From: DATDCV01 sp036524155
GTDB taxonomy: Bacteria; Verrucomicrobiota; Verrucomicrobiia; Limisphaerales; UBA8199
Reading direction: 5' to 3'
DNA length: 17,517 nucleotides
Assembly: GCA_036524155.1 (NCBI GenBank)
Contig: DATDCV010000551.1
Span: 1 to 17,517 of the forward strand
This document shows, piece after piece, positions 15,664 through 17,517 of this stretch (position 1 is the stretch's first letter; every line of letters begins with the position of its first letter). A program made the translations under genes and the position numbers. Under the pieces are notes generated by a model, which searched no databases, had not been told where the DNA came from, and saw only the letters and a list, made by a program, of their open reading frames with translations.

Positions 15664-15860
15664 CGTCTCGCCGTTTTCCCAATCCTCCTGCGTCTTTGCC
15701 CCTTTTGCGCCTTTGCGCTGCCCCTCCCTGCTCCCCCCTTCCTCTTTCACCCTTTCAGCATTTGGCTTTCCTCCTTCAGCCTTTAGCCTTCAGCCTTCAG
15801 CTTTTCAGTATCTGGCTTTCCCCCTTTCAGCCTTCAGCCTTTAGCCCTTAGCCTTTCCCC
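15664..15860. repeat. CT-rich low-complexity repeat after the macro-domain gene
   Basis: About 200 bases are made of tandem variations on CCTTCAG, CCTTTAG and CTTTCC. They include two 35-40 base copies about 50 bases apart (from about 15753 and 15803), each containing TTTCAG-A/TAT-T/CTGGCTTTCC followed by CAGCCTT units. The purine strand reads as GGCTGAAGGCTAAAGG. There is no credible coding potential. The origin is unknown; similar microsatellite-like tracts occur in Verrucomicrobia from general knowledge. Confidence 0.7.
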
Positions 15861-16364
15861 TCCAGCGGCCGAGAGGCGCCTGGCCCCGTGACAATCCGCT
15901 TCGTCGAGGAGACGCAGCGTGAATTCCTCGACGCCATCTCGAACTATCAAGCGCGCTGGATTGGGACAACGATTCAAGGACGAGAAACCCGCCACCCCAA
16001 TCCGAAGGATTGGCAGACAGTAGCCGGAGGTCGCTAGGGTGTTCGGGGGGGCGGCGACCTCCGGTCAGGCGGTAAAATGATCCTGCCACCCCGAAGGCGA
16101 TGGCAGGAAGGCGCGCACCAGCCCGGGCGAGCCCACCCGAAATTGCGGTCGTGAAACGTCGCTGGGTTCAGGCTGGCATCCCTTCAGGATGCGCCGGCGT
16201 GCGGACATTTTTCCCGGCGGTCGTTCGCCCCTGCTGCCCCCGAACGACCCACCGGCTGTCTGCCAAACCTGCGGGTTCAAGCGGCAGCTAACGTTAACCC
16301 CAACCAGTAAACGATGGGGGTGGGGTGGCCCATTTTCGAGGGGTTGACGTCTCTGCCGGTCGGC
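15861..16364. repeat. Gene-free stretch with a cluster of hairpins (REP-like)
   Basis: No gene is recognised here. Several inverted repeats lie close together: CCAATCC-gaa-GGATTGG (15997-16013); CCGGAGGTCGC/GCGACCTCCGG (16024-16034 with 16054-16064, 11 perfect pairs); TCCTGCCA/TGGCAGGA (16081-16088 with 16101-16108); GCATCC/GGATGC (16176-16181 with 16187-16192); and GGTCGTTCG/CGAACGACC (16219-16227 with 16241-16249). Two of the hairpins share a CCACCCC...CCGAAGG context, suggesting copies of a dispersed palindromic element. None has a clear terminator T-run. Confidence 0.6.
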
Positions 16365-16451
16365 GTATAACGGATTCTGTATGAGGAGCCTTGGGGAGAA
16401 ATCGAACTCGCTCGATGAGCGAACGAGCCGACTGCTCAATCATTGTTAGCG
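16365..16451 (+). repeat. attC-like recombination site, candidate 1
   Basis: This stretch starts with GTATAAC (16365-16371) and ends with GTTAGCG (16445-16451). TAAC pairs with GTTA, then GATT (16373-16376) pairs with AATC (16438-16441), and the centre contains TCGCTC-gat-GAGCGA (16408-16422). This matches the outer R, inner L and central-stem plan of integron attC sites, though the right heptamer deviates from GTTRRRY at two positions. It ends 14 bases before the next start codon. This is the weakest of the three sites by heptamer. Confidence 0.3.
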
Positions 16452-16465
16452 GGAAGGAGCTTGGA

Positions 16466-16663
16466 ATGAGCGATGATCAGAACAAGCCGCCGAACGTCCC
16501 AGCGAAGGACATCGCTGGGTTTGTTTTCGGCATCATATTGTTTGGCGTCTTCATGGGGCTGCGCACAGAGTCTCAGTCCGTCTGGGTGCGTATGCTCCTC
16601 GCAGCCTGCGGCGGGGCCGCCCTCGGACTATTTGTTCTGCCCCTCAGGAGGTACAGGCGTTGA
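16466..16663 (+). CDS. Small two-helix membrane protein (cassette-like gene 1)
   Basis: This 65-aa protein of unknown family has a hydrophilic N-terminus (MSDDQNKPPNVPAKD), two transmembrane helices (about 16-32 and 41-58) and the basic end PLRRYRR, suggesting an inner-membrane hairpin. The ATG at 16466 has a strong AAGGAG ribosome binding site 6 bases upstream, which decides this start over ATGs further 5'. It is flanked on both sides by attC-like sequences and has no obvious promoter, like a gene cassette. No function can be assigned. Confidence 0.7.
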   Translation: MSDDQNKPPNVPAKDIAGFVFGIILFGVFMGLRTESQSVWVRMLLAACGGAALGLFVLPLRRYRR

Positions 16664-16676
16664 GGACAATGAAGCC

Positions 16677-16802
16677 CGCTAACCTTTCGCCGGAGCCGAC
16701 AACCGCCGCCCCTTTTGTTTGCGGTTGTGCTTGGAGGTTTGCTGCTCCTGGGCTTCGTCGGGGCCAAGTCTCCGGCGGCTGCGGCTCAACTCCGCGTTGG
16801 GC
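16677..16802 (+). repeat. attC-like recombination site, candidate 2
   Basis: It begins near CGCTAAC (16677-16683) and ends with GTTGGGC (16796-16802), an exact GTTRRRY match in the attC-like context CTCCGCGTTGGGC. Between them are two nested perfect 8-bp stems: CGCCGGAG/CTCCGGCG (16688-16695 with 16770-16777) and ACAACCGC/GCGGTTGT (16699-16706 with 16721-16728). At 126 bases it lies in the known attC size range. It starts 13 bases after one small gene stops and ends 12 bases before the next start. This is the best of the three candidates. Confidence 0.45.
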
Positions 16803-16814
16803 CAAAAAGAACGC

Positions 16815-17237
16815 GTGAAAAAATTGGGCATCATGACAGTCGTTGCGGCGTGGATGTATTTCACGTTGACCTCAATCCACGAGTTCGCTGCCAGCGATCC
16901 CATTGGGTATTTCAGACAACGGCCAGGTCGCTTGCTTTACATAGCGGCGATTGCGGTCGCCGGAGGTTTGGCGATACTGGGATTTAATAAGCTTTCGCCT
17001 CGCGCCCAGAGGCACGCACGAATAGTTAGCTGGGGAGCAGCGGCAGGCATAGCCACGGCGGCGTCCGGCTACTTTGTTGTTGCCTCCCTCTCCCTCGCCT
17101 CGGTGACTTCGCAGCATGGTGGGAGTATCTGGCCCGCACTCCCGATGTTGCTGCTTGTGCCGCTGGCCTTATCGATTTTAGCGGCTTACTTTTGGTTTGC
17201 ATGTTGGCGAGTTTGGAAGAGAGAGGGTTTGCGATGA
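16815..17237 (+). CDS. Small four-helix membrane protein (cassette-like gene 2)
   Basis: This 140-aa protein of unknown family has about four transmembrane helices, near residues 5-24, 40-58, 70-94 and 104-130. It ends with a basic tail (CWRVWKREGLR). I prefer the GTG at 16815, which gives a Lys-Lys N-terminus before the first helix; an in-frame ATG at 16833 is the alternative. The frame is open upstream to 16719, but that part lies within the palindromic site. No strong ribosome binding site is visible. It is preceded by GTTGGGC and followed by another palindromic stretch. No function can be assigned. Confidence 0.65.
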   Translation: MKKLGIMTVVAAWMYFTLTSIHEFAASDPIGYFRQRPGRLLYIAAIAVAGGLAILGFNKLSPRAQRHARIVSWGAAAGIATAASGYFVVASLSLASVTSQHGGSIWPALPMLLLVPLALSILAAYFWFACWRVWKREGLR

Positions 17238-17245
17238 GACGGAGG

Positions 17246-17340
17246 CCCAAGAAAATCACCGGAGCGAATGCGGGCGGGACGTGTCGTTTCGCAATTCGGA
17301 CGCCGTGGGCCGCCCTCATCGGTCACTTCCGTCGTTGGGA
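17246..17340 (+). repeat. attC-like recombination site, candidate 3
   Basis: CCCAA (17246-17250) pairs with TTGGG (17335-17339) within GTTGGGA (17334-17340), one base off GTTRRRY. CGGA (17260-17263) pairs with TCCG (17328-17331), and a central stem GGGCGG/CCGCCC (17272-17277 with 17310-17315) follows. The outer/inner/central pairing order and the position between two small genes match the other sites. At 95 bases it is of usual attC length. The left arm lacks the full AAC. Confidence 0.35.
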
Positions 17341-17348
17341 TCCGGCTT

Positions 17349-17517
17349 ATGGAAACTGAACCACCCTTGGATCGCGTCCTGGCTGAACTGCAGAAGATCG
17401 TCGCGTTCTTCACTTGGCAGAAGAAGCTGACTAACCGGATGCTGATCGGAGTCGCCGTATTCCTTGTGTTCGGCATCCTCGCCGCCATTATAGCGGAGCG
17501 GCGCGTGGACAAGGAGC
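17349..17517 (+). CDS. Small single-helix membrane protein (cassette-like gene 3, 3' end beyond window)
   Basis: An open frame runs from the ATG at 17349 to the window edge (56 codons). The product begins METEPPLDRVLAELQKIVAF, an amphipathic N-terminal helix, followed by one transmembrane helix (MLIGVAVFLVFGILAAIIA, about 34-52) and a charged segment (ERRVDKE). It starts 8 bases after the third attC-like site. The family is unknown and the C-terminus is missing. Confidence 0.55.
   Translation, partial: METEPPLDRVLAELQKIVAFFTWQKKLTNRMLIGVAVFLVFGILAAIIAERRVDKE

Noticed and set aside
15841..16089. Minus-strand open frame of 82 codons
   Set aside because: It is made largely of palindromic repeat sequence, with no ribosome binding site or recognisable domain.
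15664..16364. CRISPR array in the repeat region
   Set aside because: The repeats are short, degenerate and directly abutting, with no unique spacers of constant length and no cas genes nearby.

Overview
The window looks like a chromosomal segment of a GC-rich member of the Verrucomicrobiota (Limisphaerales/Pedosphaera-like is my best guess). This is inferred from the mix of a complex I operon, a hydrazine-synthase-alpha-like PD40/cytochrome c protein, and CT-rich and palindromic intergenic repeats. No rRNA or marker gene fixes the taxonomy.

Positions 1-9462 (minus strand) carry most of a respiratory complex I operon, in transcription order nuoB-nuoC-nuoD-[two non-nuo genes]-nuoE-nuoF-nuoG-nuoH-nuoI-nuoJ-nuoK (nuoK is cut by the left edge). 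Nearly all junctions are coupled. 4-base ATGA overlaps join nuoD/small gene, small gene/nucleotidyltransferase, nuoF/G, G/H, H/I and J/K, and nuoC/nuoD abut as TAAATG. nuoA is not upstream of nuoB. The two inserted genes are an 80-aa unknown and an AbiEii-like nucleotidyltransferase, resembling a toxin-antitoxin module locked into the respiratory operon. A complete tRNA-Gln(CUG) gene lies on the opposite strand in the nuoE-nuoF gap. The nuoI-nuoJ gap holds a cluster of short palindromes.

Positions 9630-12281 (plus strand, divergent from nuoB) encode a large exported protein with a beta-propeller-like region and two CxxCH haem motifs. It is related to the alpha subunit of hydrazine synthase, but nothing else here suggests anammox. 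Converging on it are a nitrilase-family hydrolase and a TGxxGxxG NAD(P)-binding SDR protein (12295-14090, minus), followed by a stand-alone response-regulator receiver protein (14384-14773, minus) with a plausible promoter, and tRNA-Ser(GGA) (minus).

Positions 15127-15657 (plus) encode a macro-domain protein. About 800 bases without a gene follow (CT-rich repeats, then a cluster of hairpins). The right end (16365-17517) holds three small plus-strand membrane-protein genes, the last cut by the edge. Each is immediately preceded by an imperfectly palindromic stretch ending in a GTTRRRY-like heptamer. I read this tentatively as an integron-type gene-cassette array without a visible integrase.
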